Of a stretch of 64,000 bases of DNA, positions 37,035 to 45,110 are shown piece by piece. The DNA comes from Saccharopolyspora rhizosphaerae (GTDB lineage Bacteria > Actinomycetota > Actinomycetes > Mycobacteriales > Pseudonocardiaceae). A model generated the notes under the pieces. That model had not been told where the DNA came from and searched no databases. It saw only the letters and a list, made by a program, of their open reading frames with translations. How positions within the stretch are numbered: the stretch's first letter is position 1; every line of letters begins with the position of its first letter. The position numbers were made by a program, and so were the translations under genes. The stretch spans positions 62,001 through 126,000 of the forward strand of contig NZ_RSAA01000015.1 of the NCBI RefSeq assembly GCF_003931915.1, in the 5' to 3' direction.

Positions 37035-38051
37035 TCATCCGCCTTCGCGAGGAGCAGGCGCCCGTGCTGCCGGTCGTGCCGCGTGGAGCAGGCGCACCGA
37101 CTCCGCCACGATCGCCGTCAGCGGGGGAGCGACCACCATGCCCACGGCTCCGCCGAGTGCCCCGCCGACCAGCGTGACGAGCAGGATGATCAGCGGGTGC
37201 AGGTCCAGGACCGCGCCGAAAGTGAACGGGCGGACGAAGTTCTCCAGCACGGCGTTGGCGAGGACGACCACGCCCAGCATCGCGAGCCCCGTCTCGAGAC
37301 CACCTGAACCGAGGGCCATGAGCACGGCGAAAGCACCGGACAAGAACGCCCCGACGTACGGGATGTAGGCGGTCACGAAGCTCAGCAGACCGATCGCCAG
37401 GACGAACGGCACGCGCATCACCGCGGCTCCGAGCACGAGCACGGCCGAGTTCATCACCGCCATCGCCGTCAGGCTCTTGAAGTACTGCCGAGCGATGGTG
37501 GCCGCCCGTTCGGTCACCACGACCCCGTAGCCGCGTGGTCCGGGGACCCCACCCGAGATCAGCGCGTGGATCCGAGGTGCGTCGGCCAACACCAGCACCA
37601 GGACGTAGACACCCACCAACACCCCGAGGACGCCGACTGCGAGGGCTGTCAGACCGGAGCTCAGCTGCGAGACCACACCGAGCGCGAGCGAATCACCCGA
37701 CCCCGCAGCCGCCGCGCTGACCTGGTCCACGAGCTCCGGGCCGAACGAGACCCCCGCCAGCAGATCGCGAGCTCGGGACACCGCGCTGGTCGCAACCCGC
37801 ACGATCGCGTCCCACTGCGACACGATCCCAGCCGTGAACACCAGGACCACGATCCCCAGGGCGGCCAGCACCAACAAGCAGACGGCAGCGGCCCCTAAAG
37901 CCCGGGGAACGCGCATCCGCGCAAGACGAGCGACCAGCGGCTCCGCGATCGTCGCGGCACCGATCATCACGACCAAGGGGATGAGGAGCGGCCGCGCCAC
38001 CAGCACCACGAACACGACCACCCCGACCGCCACTGCAACACCGGTGAACAT
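37035..38051 (-). CDS. AI-2E family transporter (PerM-like)
   Basis: A 338-residue membrane protein of the PF01594 family. It starts with FTGVAVAVGVVVFVVLVARP and has a soluble loop, then GVVVTERAATIARQYFKSLT and a final block FGAVLDLHPLIILLVTLVGG. Members transport autoinducer-like molecules, ions or lipids; the substrate is not known here. The frame extends upstream to 38291, but that part looks non-coding. An alternative GTG at 38063 is possible. Confidence 0.82.
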   Translation of the reverse strand: MFTGVAVAVGVVVFVVLVARPLLIPLVVMIGAATIAEPLVARLARMRVPRALGAAAVCLLVLAALGIVVLVFTAGIVSQWDAIVRVATSAVSRARDLLAGVSFGPELVDQVSAAAAGSGDSLALGVVSQLSSGLTALAVGVLGVLVGVYVLVLVLADAPRIHALISGGVPGPRGYGVVVTERAATIARQYFKSLTAMAVMNSAVLVLGAAVMRVPFVLAIGLLSFVTAYIPYVGAFLSGAFAVLMALGSGGLETGLAMLGVVVLANAVLENFVRPFTFGAVLDLHPLIILLVTLVGGALGGAVGMVVAPPLTAIVAESVRLLHAARPAARAPAPREGG

Positions 38052-38336
38052 CCAGCAGTTCACACCCCACCGGTGAAGCCGGCTCTCCCCGGCGGCGCAG
38101 CAGCAACCGCCCGCCGCGCTGAAACCCGCGTGTCCTCCGACCCGGCGACCCCGGGACGCTTCCTGCTCCGCGGCATCCCACCCTCCCGCGACCAGGCCGG
38201 CAGGCGCCGGTGCTGGCCCCAGTACAGGCGCACCCCGCCCACCCAGGCAGGGCCAGGAGTCCCGCCCGACGATCTGGCGGTTGAGTCGCACGGCTGGGAG
38301 CGTGAGAACGCACGATCACTCGCCTGCGTCACGACC

Positions 38337-38459
38337 ATGCTCTTGTTCGGTGGCGGGCACCTAGTCCTCCGGAAGATCACCCATCGCAAAGACCGGCACG
38401 TGATCGCGGACGATCTCGATCGAACGCTCGCACCGTACCGGGAGGACGAAGAGGAGTAG
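38337..38459 (+). pseudogene. 3' remnant related to the small membrane protein gene at 41.2 kb
   Basis: The last 40 codons of an open frame end in DDLDRTLAPYREDEEE. This resembles the end of the small membrane protein at 41249-41533 (EVNRLLYPYRDEEDKGK), including the position of R, L, PYR and the acidic tail. The rest of the gene cannot be seen upstream, so it looks like a broken partial copy. It may mark the left part of the island. Confidence 0.4.
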
Positions 38460-38658
38460 AGCAACGCTCATGCGATGCTTGACTCGTCCAAACCACCTCA
38501 GCACTGCGTGCCGCAGACACAGGTCTGCAGCTGGATGACTGCGGTGAAAGATGGTGCATGAGGCGAGGTGTTCGCGTTGGATACCAAACCCCGAACCCGC
38601 GACCTAATCGGAAGCGCCCCGGCAGGCCTCGAATCGGTGACTCCGTCTCGAGGAGGCG

Positions 38659-39132
38659 GTGCTTCCTGTCCATTTTCGATATTCTTCCTATGAGACGCTC
38701 CCGAACGCTATTGAGCTGGCGCAGCGGATGAAGTTTAATATTGCAATTAGCAACCCATGTTTTGAAATGTGGCTTCTATTCCATTTTGAGGCGTGTTCGC
38801 GATACATGACCCGAGGTCAGCTCCGGGAAAAGCTTCGAAAGCATGGATTTGATGGAAAAAGCATCCCGCGCAGTTTCCCGTTCAAGGATGCTCCGCTGGC
38901 GTCAAGTAGAGCCCCGCGTTTTAAAGGGGATTGTCCTGAAAACCCCGGATCTGGTGTCTACTTACTAAGTGATTACTTGCATTCGGAAAGGGAAGCTGAC
39001 GAGAGCTGGTCCGTCCGAATAATTCTAAGGGTCGGTGTGTTGCTGTTATGCAGAAGGACCACAGCCAGGCGACCCACTGTAAACTGGAAGGCTGCCATTT
39101 GCGCGGGCATAGTAAGCCGATCACGCTGTTAA
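38659..39132 (+). pseudogene. RloB-like defence gene fragment
   Basis: The central residues [19 protein letters not shown], followed by a helical block ([17 protein letters not shown]), match the conserved core of RloB, the partner of the AAA ATPase RloA in abortive-infection modules. The N-terminal half of RloB is absent, and after about [12 protein letters not shown] the frame degrades. The DNA here is visibly AT-richer than its surroundings. No RloA is present in the window. It is a transferred, truncated remnant. Confidence 0.6.
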
Positions 39133-39139
39133 CTTGACC

Positions 39140-39663
39140 AGCACTGTTCTGTGAATTTGCCAAGGTGGCGGAGCCGCCTATCGTGCAGGGGCTCGCGGTT
39201 ACTGTCGCGCTCCCCAAGCGGCCCTGCGGGGCCGGCTGCCTTCCGCACGCGCCAGGGTGAAGCTGCTGACCTTTCCCTTTGCGCCCGGTCGCGGCGTTGG
39301 CCTGCCGGGACCGGTGAGCGCAGCGAGCCGCATGCCCGGCCGGCCAACGACCGCTTGACCGGGCTCGCATACAGGAAGGCCGGCAGCTCCACCCTGGCTC
39401 GCATACAGCGGCAGGCGGCCCCGTAGGGGCCGAAGTAGAGAAAGTCTAAACACGCGGGTCAGGGCGCCGCGAGATTCGCACTGGGCGCCTTGTCTGTCGT
39501 AGGCGGCGCTCTGGACGCGCTTTGTGCAGGTTGCTGGCACGGAGGCAAACCCTGGAGAGTCCCCTGCTCTTTCCGAGTGATGGGTATTAACCCTCTGATC
39601 TCGTACTACGTGGTTCGATACGGTGTCGCGGAATCACACTGGGAGCGCTAGGGGGAGTTAGCC
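39140..39663. other. structured non-coding region with direct repeats
   Basis: No gene with a credible start is seen. The sequence has hairpins CGGCCC/GGGCCG (39219-39224, 39229-39234) and CGGCCCC/GGGGCCG (39416-39422, 39426-39432), and two copies of GGCTCGCATACAG (39362-39374 and 39396-39408, 34 bases apart). A short open frame here (39151-39426) is Arg/Pro-rich and probably not translated. The 3' end carries the ribosome site of the next gene. Confidence 0.55.
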
Positions 39664-39957
39664 GTGACACATCCCGGGGACGGCATCACAGCCCCGCCGG
39701 AGCTGTTCGACCGGCTGCGGGGCACGCTCGACGGCGGAACGCAGGGGCTTAACGGTCTTGCTCAGGCAGCACCACCCGGGGCGAACGCTGGTGAGTCGAC
39801 GCCGCCGCTTGTGGAGACGCTAGGCAAACTCCTGGAGGCGAGCGCCGGGGTGCTTGCCGGAACACAAGCGATGGCTGCGGACGTACAGACCACACGCGAT
39901 GCCTACTTGAACAACGATGATGCGGCGGCGGATCTGTTCCGTCGTGGCGGACAGTAA
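39664..39957 (+). CDS. small WXG/EspC-like helical protein
   Basis: A 97-residue acidic, helical protein without cysteine. It has LVETLGKLLEASAGVLAGTQ and then AADVQTTRDAYLNNDDAAAD. Size, helical layout and place just before a WXG-type protein suggest an ESX-type partner (EspC/DUF2580-like). GTG start with AGGGGGAG nearby. The assignment is an inference from context. Confidence 0.5.
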   Translation: MTHPGDGITAPPELFDRLRGTLDGGTQGLNGLAQAAPPGANAGESTPPLVETLGKLLEASAGVLAGTQAMAADVQTTRDAYLNNDDAAADLFRRGGQ

Positions 39958-39972
39958 CCGGGGTCGGTACAC

Positions 39973-41241
39973 GTGACAGCGATCAACACAGAGGTTCTGG
40001 CGGAACCGAACTCCTGCCGGGAGGGTGCCGCTTATCTCACGAAGCTGGCCAACGCCAACCATGAGGCTGGTACTGCGCTCAATAAAACGCGCTCCGAGTC
40101 GGAGTCAGCTTGGGAAGGTGCGGCGGCGGAGGCGTTTCGGGAGCAGGCCACCAGAGCCGCGAGCGACACTGACGAGGTGGCTCGGATCGCGCACAAGGTC
40201 TCACGTGAGCTGACGTCCTTCGCGGACAACATCGCTACCTGCAAGTCCCGGATGGAGCGCGCCCTGGATGCTGCACGTGAGGGCGGGCTCATCGTGCGCG
40301 GTACGTGGATTGAGAAGCCGAACGGAGATCCGACACAGACCGCCTCAGAGGGAGCCGGCAGCCCGTCGATGCCGGGACTCGACCCGACAGACCAAGCCCG
40401 AAAGGACCGCGAGCGCCGGCTGGATGCATGGCGGGAGGCCGAGGACCTGGTGCAGTGGGCGCGGCGCTTGGAGAACACCGCACACGAGGAGCTGAACGCC
40501 GCGCTCGAGGATGCCAACGCGCTCGTCGCCTCGCTGACGAAAGGGTCAACGTGGCTGGGAAACACAGTCGCCGTGGTTGGTGCATTGCACGGTGCGGCGA
40601 AGAAGCTGCAAGGCATGGCAGCAGAACGCCTGGCGTTCGTGGAGAACTTCTCCCGGTTGTCCGCTGATTCCGCGATGCCCGCCGCGACTCGGCAGGCGCA
40701 CATGACCAAGCTCATGACCTCGATCGGTCTCACTGAGGCGCAGGCCGCCAGCAACGCACGGGCGCTCGGCAACCTCGGGGAAACCAAGGTAGGCAACATT
40801 CTGTTCAACCCGCTCGCAAAGACCTTCGGCGGAACCAAGCCCGGTGTTGTGCGAACCGTTGGCCGCATGGGCGGAATCGCCGGTTTCCTCCTGACCGGAG
40901 TCGAGTCGGGTCGCCAGATCATCGTCGAGGGCAAGCCCGTCGGGAAGACGCTCTCATCCAACTTCGCGAGCTACGGCGTGGGGGCAGGCGTGGGTGGCGC
41001 TGCTGCCCTTGCTGCGGGCGCAGCTGGGGTGGCGGCAGCACCCGTCACAGTTATTGGGGTGGGCGTTGGCGCAGGTGCCGCGTGGCTCTACAGCTACTCT
41101 CAAGAAAATACTTGGCAGGATTTCCAGCACGACTCGAAGGAAGTGACGAAGGACGTGCTGGATCGGCATTCCAAGTCCCAGGAACAACTTCATGAGGTCG
41201 AACGCAAGCATCCCGGCTCCACGCCGCTGACGAAGTGGTGA
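39973..41241 (+). CDS. large WXG-type secreted-effector-like protein
   Basis: A 422-residue protein. The first ~100 residues form a WXG100-like helical hairpin with SAWEGAAAEAF (W-x-G) at the turn. A central helical region follows, including ALEDANALVASLTKGSTWLG. The C-terminal 100 residues are hydrophobic and Gly/Ala-rich (VGAGVGGAAALAAGAAGVAA, then VTVIGVGVGAGAAWLYS). An N-terminal targeting domain with a membrane-active-looking C-terminus is the layout of type VII-type toxins. Small membrane-protein genes directly follow, as immunity genes would. No toxin family is recognised; the toxin reading is a hypothesis. Confidence 0.6.
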   Translation: MTAINTEVLAEPNSCREGAAYLTKLANANHEAGTALNKTRSESESAWEGAAAEAFREQATRAASDTDEVARIAHKVSRELTSFADNIATCKSRMERALDAAREGGLIVRGTWIEKPNGDPTQTASEGAGSPSMPGLDPTDQARKDRERRLDAWREAEDLVQWARRLENTAHEELNAALEDANALVASLTKGSTWLGNTVAVVGALHGAAKKLQGMAAERLAFVENFSRLSADSAMPAATRQAHMTKLMTSIGLTEAQAASNARALGNLGETKVGNILFNPLAKTFGGTKPGVVRTVGRMGGIAGFLLTGVESGRQIIVEGKPVGKTLSSNFASYGVGAGVGGAAALAAGAAGVAAAPVTVIGVGVGAGAAWLYSYSQENTWQDFQHDSKEVTKDVLDRHSKSQEQLHEVERKHPGSTPLTKW

Positions 41242-41248
41242 CAGCAAA

Positions 41249-41533
41249 ATGCCAAAGCACATCTGGCCGAAGTGGTTGCGGTACTTGACGGCCGCAGTCG
41301 CGATCGTCGTAGGTTTGCTTCCACTCTTCATCGCACCAGGAATGGCTGAGACACATGGGTTGGACCGAGCTACGGGTTCGAACATTGGAGCGTTGATCAC
41401 AGTGGCCTACTTCGTAGTCGTTGGTGCGGTCAGCCTGAAGATCATCCGTCAACAGTCGCGTCGTGAGGTCGGGCAGGAAGTGAATCGGCTTCTGTACCCG
41501 TACCGCGACGAGGAGGACAAGGGGAAGCCGTGA
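41249..41533 (+). CDS. small membrane protein, possible immunity or assembly partner
   Basis: A 94-residue protein with two membrane helices (YLTAAVAIVVGLLPLFIAPG and GALITVAYFVVVGAVSLKII) and a charged C-terminus ending PYRDEEDKGKP. It starts 7 bp after the effector-like gene and overlaps the next gene by 4 bp. Related to a broken copy at 38.4 kb. Function unknown; protection against the upstream protein is possible. Confidence 0.55.
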   Translation: MPKHIWPKWLRYLTAAVAIVVGLLPLFIAPGMAETHGLDRATGSNIGALITVAYFVVVGAVSLKIIRQQSRREVGQEVNRLLYPYRDEEDKGKP

Positions 41534-41730
41534 CCCCTCACCTTCGGATTTTCCTTGTGTGCCTTGGTCTTATGGCGGCACCGTTGGTTCCGGTCTGGAT
41601 CGCCGGAGGGCGTGAAGGTAGCGCTCTGGCCGTGGCGGTGATGTCCTCGCTGCTGTTTGTCGGCGCAGCGATGGTTGGCTGGTGGTTCGTCCGGCGTGAG
41701 GTCCAGGAGCGTGAGCACGATGGGTCGTGA
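41530..41730 (+). CDS. small two-helix membrane protein
   Basis: A 66-residue protein with two membrane helices (FLVCLGLMAAPLVPVWIAGG, then VMSSLLFVGAAMVGWWFVRR) and a charged tail. The GTG overlaps the stop of the preceding gene (GTGA), so both are co-translated. Function unknown. Confidence 0.55.
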   Translation: MTPHLRIFLVCLGLMAAPLVPVWIAGGREGSALAVAVMSSLLFVGAAMVGWWFVRREVQEREHDGS

Positions 41731-42072
41731 CGATCTGTTCTCGGTGGATGACGTGGCTCCCGCTGTGTTCGGTGCGGAGCACGAAGTGGCAGTCGACGAC
41801 GAGGCCGAGCAAGAGGACGTCCCGCCTCCGGAAGCGCTATATGTCCCGTCGGAACGCGTTGATGCACCTCAGGATGAAGTCACGATCCAGTTGAACCGCA
41901 CGGAGGACAACGAGCTGGTCTTGCTGGCGTTCTCCTCGCCAGAGCGACTCGCCGTGTGTCTGGGGGACGAGCAACCCTTCTGGCCGTGCCGAAGGCGCAG
42001 ATCGAACTTGTTCGCCAGCGGTGTGAGGCTGCGTTCATCGAACTCGACCCCGTACTACCTCAGGATCCGTAA
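41720..42072 (+). pseudogene. SseB/SAV_915-like gene with frameshift
   Basis: A start at 41720 overlaps the previous gene by 11 bp. The frame reads DDLFSVDDVAPAVFGAEHEV and, later, LVLLAFSSPERLAVCLGDEQ; it then runs into unlikely Arg-rich sequence. In the +1 frame the natural continuation VPKAQIELVRQRCEAAFIEL with a stop at 42070 is found. One base appears to be lost around 41984-41986. The repaired protein resembles small SAV_915/SseB-type proteins that accompany secretion loci. Whether this is a lesion or a sequencing slip is open. Confidence 0.65.
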
Positions 42073-42158
42073 CGGGAGATGTGCAATTCCGGTGACGAGG
42101 CACGCTTGTAACGCCAAGATGGCATCGCCGCCGAGCCAGTGACATCGAGGTAGAGCGA

Positions 42159-42782
42159 GTGGACACCGTGCTTCCGCCGAAACCGGACCTCTCCGGTGAA
42201 CCACGGCCGCCACCCGCCCCCGAACTGCATGTCTGGGGCAAGGTCGAACCTTTACCAAAGCTGATCAACTCGAGTTGGGGGTGACGCGCCATCCCTGAGC
42301 TTCCCGATGCTTGGGGGCCTCCTCTGGCGTGGTGGCGAGCGTCGCCGTTGAGATTGCTGAACACGGCGGTTTGGTACTTCGTATTCGGTGTCGTCGTGCT
42401 CACCTTCAAACGCTGGGGTTTTGACTGGGCAGCAGACTGGACCATGTGGCTGGCGCTCATCTTGATCCCGACCGTCCTCACAGCCTTCATGAACAACGAC
42501 CGGCTTATCGCGGCTGGCGCGCACTGGCTCTACCACAAGCGCCGCTGGATCAGGACCTACGAGCTGGAAAGCGTGCGGGTCGCCAGCGGTTTGACCGCGA
42601 ATGACCTGGCGTTGGGTCAAGACGGGAGGGAAGTCCTCATCCGCGTCGACAACCTGCAGGAGAACCCCGCGCTCTGGGACCTGGTCTACAACGGGATCCG
42701 CCACTCGGTGGCCAACGGGGCGAAGGTCATTGACGACACGGCCGCGAAGTCGCCTTCCGCTCGGAGCATGCTCAACCTATGA
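42159..42782 (+). pseudogene. membrane-associated gene interrupted by an in-frame TGA
   Basis: From GTG 42159, a proline-rich start (VLPPKPDLSGEPRPPPAPEL) reaches a TGA at 42282-42284 in the same frame as the rest. After it the frame continues at once as RAIPELPDAWGPPLAWWRAS, then two membrane helices and a soluble C-terminal domain (ELESVRVASGLTANDLALGQ) up to 42782. Without the TGA this is one 207-residue protein. A shorter product from TTG 42348 is possible. It looks like a nonsense allele or a read-through case. Confidence 0.55.
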
Positions 42783-42903
42783 GATCGGGTTGGCGTGGCT
42801 GGAGACCGCGTCGAGCTGAGTCGAGAAGTGTGCGGGGTGGCGCAGGTCTTTCCGAGATCCTGCGCCCACCGAGGTGTGACACCCTGATCTGCAGGCCGTG
42901 GAG

Positions 42904-43293
42904 ATGGAGCGCAACGGACGACGGACCCTCGCCGGGTTGTGGTTCTTCCTGGCGCTGGGCCTGGTGTTCACCACCACTGGTGTTCAGCAGTTCCTCGCCG
43001 GGCGCTCCACGACGGCTGACCCGTTGTGGTGGGCCGCGTGGACGGTGGAGCCTATGTTCGCGGGTTTGTTGATCGTGCTGAACTTCGAGGCGGTGATCCT
43101 CGCTCACGGGGTTTCGCCTGATCACCAGTGGTCGCGGCTCAAACGCGTCTTGTTGACCTCGACGCTGCTGATGAACGTCATCCCGCAAGTCCTCCCGCTG
43201 CTGCGGGGCCGGTGGGCGGAGTTCAACGCGGGTTCGGCGGTCGTGCACGCGATCATCCCGCGGACTACCTCGGTCACGAGCGGGTCAGCATGA
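42904..43293 (+). CDS. membrane protein, DUF2637-like, 3'-truncated
   Basis: Four predicted membrane helices (LAGLWFFLALGLVFTTTGVQ, then WAAWTVEPMFAGLLIVLNFE). The layout recalls DUF2637 proteins of actinomycete integrative elements. The last ~12 codons (IIPRTTSVTSGSA) are the out-of-frame reading of the integrase end, so the natural C-terminus has been lost by deletion. Either a remnant or a chimera; GTG at 42898 is the alternative start. Confidence 0.5.
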   Translation: MERNGRRTLAGLWFFLALGLVFTTTGVQQFLAGRSTTADPLWWAAWTVEPMFAGLLIVLNFEAVILAHGVSPDHQWSRLKRVLLTSTLLMNVIPQVLPLLRGRWAEFNAGSAVVHAIIPRTTSVTSGSA

Positions 43294-43373
43294 CCCAGGA
43301 CGTGTACATGACGCGCAAGTCGCGGGGTAGCTCGGCTGCGGCAGCGCTGGCAAACATGCAGCTCAGCGGCTGA
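43260..43373 (+). pseudogene. C-terminal fragment of a tyrosine integrase
   Basis: The 37 codons ADYLGHERVSMTQDVYM, then TRKSRGSSAAAALANMQLSG, followed by a stop, are the end of a phage-type tyrosine recombinase; the tyrosine in QDVYM is the catalytic one. The rest of the gene is missing, replaced by the truncated membrane-protein gene. It points at tRNA-Arg 70 bp away, the usual site of integration. Confidence 0.75.
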
Positions 43374-43384
43374 AGCAATTGTGA

Positions 43385-43435
43385 GGGAAAAGTGGGGGTT
43401 GATCTTGGATGAGATCGGCCCCCGCTTTGTTTCCC
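43385..43435. terminator. terminator between integrase remnant and tRNA-Arg
   Basis: GGGAAAAGTGGGGG pairs with CCCCCGCTTTGTTTCCC around a GATC...GATC inner stem, giving a long hairpin that can end transcripts from both directions. Confidence 0.65.
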
Positions 43436-43444
43436 CTGGTCAGG

Positions 43445-43517
43445 CGCCCCCGGCAGGATTCGAACCTGCGACACCGGCTTTAGGAGAGCCGTGCTCTATC
43501 CCCTGAGCTACGAGGGC
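43445..43517 (-). tRNA. tRNA-Arg (anticodon CCT)
   Basis: A complete 73-base cloverleaf on the minus strand: acceptor GCCCTCG pairs CGGGGGC, D-arm TAGCTCAGGGGATAGAG, loop CTCCTAA giving anticodon CCT, and T-arm GGTTCGAATCC. No encoded CCA. The decayed element abuts its 3' end. Confidence 0.93.
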
Positions 43518-43565
43518 CTGATCGGAGGGTACCTGGGGCGGCGTTGTGGGTTGGCACGTGGTGGG

Positions 43566-45053
43566 CTAGCTCGGGTCGATCTCCTCGCCGTCGGTCTCCA
43601 CCCGGTTGCGGCCTGCGCGTTTTGCCTTGTAGAGGGCGATGTCGGCTGAGGCGAAGAGTTGTTCCAGGTCGTTGGGGCCTGCGGCGACGCCGATGCTGAC
43701 CGTGGGTTTCTTCTCGAGGCGGCCCAGCACGAGGCGCCAGTCGTGCGAGTTGACCGCTGAGCGGATGCGCTCGGCGACGACCGGGCCTGCTTCGCGGGAG
43801 TCTTCGGCGGCGTCGACCAGGAGGACGACGAACTCGTCACCTGCCCAGCGGCACAGCAGGTCGCCGGCGCGGCACTCGCGGCGCAGGAGGTTGGCGACCT
43901 CCTGCAGGACGACGTCGCCCGCGGTGTGCCCGGCGAAGTCGTTGACCTCCTTGAACCAGTCGACGTCGAGCAGCACCAGCCACGGGATGCGGCCCGCTGC
44001 TGCGGTGCGCTCCAGCAGGACGGGGGCCAGGCGCTCCAGGCCGAGCCGGTTGGCCAGGCCGGTCAGCGGGTCGCGCAGCGCCGCCTCGCGGGCGGCCATG
44101 GCCATCCGCTGGGCTTGGGTGGCCACCCGTCGCTGTTCCAGGGCTTGGCCGAGACCTTCCTTGAGGATGTCCACGGCGGAAACCGCTGCCGACACCGCGC
44201 GGCGCAGGGCCGCCGCTTCACCGACCGGGTCACCGAGCTCCCGGCAGATCTCGGCGAGTTCGCGGGAGAAGTGCATCATCAGGGCGGACTCCCTGATGTT
44301 CTCCGCGTTCTCCAGGGCTCGGCTGGCGAACGTGCGAGCCTCGGTCAGGACGCCTTGTGAGCGCCGGACGTGGGCGAGCACCCAGTTCGCCATGCCCACC
44401 GCGTAGAGGTTGGCGGCGTCCCGGCCGAGGGTGAGCGCCTCCTGCGCGATGCGCTCGGCGGTCTCCACGTCGCCCAGGCCGGACAGCGAACGGGCCAGGC
44501 AGGCCAGCGCACAGCTCTTGATCCCACCCGGCTTGGCCAGCGACTGGGCCTCCTCGCAGAGATCGCGGGCCGCGGCGAACTGGTGGTTGGCCTGGTCCTG
44601 GTCACCGGCCGCCTGGAACACCCGGGAGACGCCTTCGCGCAGCGCGCAGTGCGCGAGCGCCGGCTGGTCACCGGCGTCGCGGGCGATCTGCACCGCCAGC
44701 GACATCAGGTCCATCGCCGGCCCGCGCCGCCCGATGCTCTCCAGGATGTAGCCGAGCATGCTGACGGTGTGCGCGGAGGAACCACCGGACGGCGGCCGGG
44801 TGTCGAGCTCCGTCCAGCCCTCGGTGATCAACTCGAGTGCGAGGGGGATGCGGCCGAGCCGCCAGGCCAGCAGCGCCCGGTGCACCAGCACGGTGGAGCG
44901 CACCCAGCGCTCGTCGACGAAGTTGGCGCCACCGGCGATCAGCTCGTCGAAGGCAGCATCGGCCTTGGTGAAGCCGCCTGCGTTGAGCAGTTGCCTCACC
45001 TGTCGGTCCTGGGCCGGGATGTGGCCGGCCAGCGGTTGGTCCTCCTGCTGCAC
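43566..45053 (-). CDS. TPR-GGDEF diguanylate cyclase
   Basis: A 495-residue cytoplasmic protein. Residues 1-310 form TPR-like helical repeats (QLLNAGGFTKADAAFDELIA and others); 320-495 is a GGDEF domain with AGDEF at 404-408, an accepted active variant. RAGD at 395-398, five residues before it, is the product-binding RxxD I-site, so feedback inhibition by c-di-GMP is likely. The gene ends close to tRNA-Arg and is transcribed on the minus strand, alone. It and the PAS-GGDEF-EAL protein are the two c-di-GMP proteins in the window. Confidence 0.92.
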   Translation of the reverse strand: MQQEDQPLAGHIPAQDRQVRQLLNAGGFTKADAAFDELIAGGANFVDERWVRSTVLVHRALLAWRLGRIPLALELITEGWTELDTRPPSGGSSAHTVSMLGYILESIGRRGPAMDLMSLAVQIARDAGDQPALAHCALREGVSRVFQAAGDQDQANHQFAAARDLCEEAQSLAKPGGIKSCALACLARSLSGLGDVETAERIAQEALTLGRDAANLYAVGMANWVLAHVRRSQGVLTEARTFASRALENAENIRESALMMHFSRELAEICRELGDPVGEAAALRRAVSAAVSAVDILKEGLGQALEQRRVATQAQRMAMAAREAALRDPLTGLANRLGLERLAPVLLERTAAAGRIPWLVLLDVDWFKEVNDFAGHTAGDVVLQEVANLLRRECRAGDLLCRWAGDEFVVLLVDAAEDSREAGPVVAERIRSAVNSHDWRLVLGRLEKKPTVSIGVAAGPNDLEQLFASADIALYKAKRAGRNRVETDGEEIDPS

Positions 45054-45110
45054 CGCGACCCCGTCGTGAGCACGTCATCGTGGCCGCTCGGCCGAGCGGC
45101 CTTCCCGAGG

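Larger units (their letters stand above)
38620..43440. mobile_element. decayed integrated element at tRNA-Arg(CCT)
   Basis: The stretch between the end of the core genes and tRNA-Arg(CCT) has the traits of an old integrative element. It has an integrase C-terminus directed at the tRNA, an AT-richer defence-gene fragment at the left, membrane and WXG-type genes typical of actinomycete elements, and frameshift or nonsense lesions. A short segment near 38620-38670 (GGCGCCCCGGCAGG-like plus CTCGAA) weakly resembles the 3' half of the tRNA. No replication or transfer genes remain. Left end is not certain. Confidence 0.5.

Noticed and set aside
38580-38670. Two tRNA-like stretches (GAACCCGCGACC and GGCAGGCCTCGAATC) left of the RloB fragment, as possible att site copies
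   Set aside because: They share only about 13 bases with tRNA-Arg and do not fold into a T-arm; too weak to call an att site, so only mentioned with the element.
39151-39426. Short plus-strand frame (90 codons) in the structured segment
   Set aside because: Arg/Ser/Pro-rich, contains both hairpins and the direct repeats; more likely a non-coding element.
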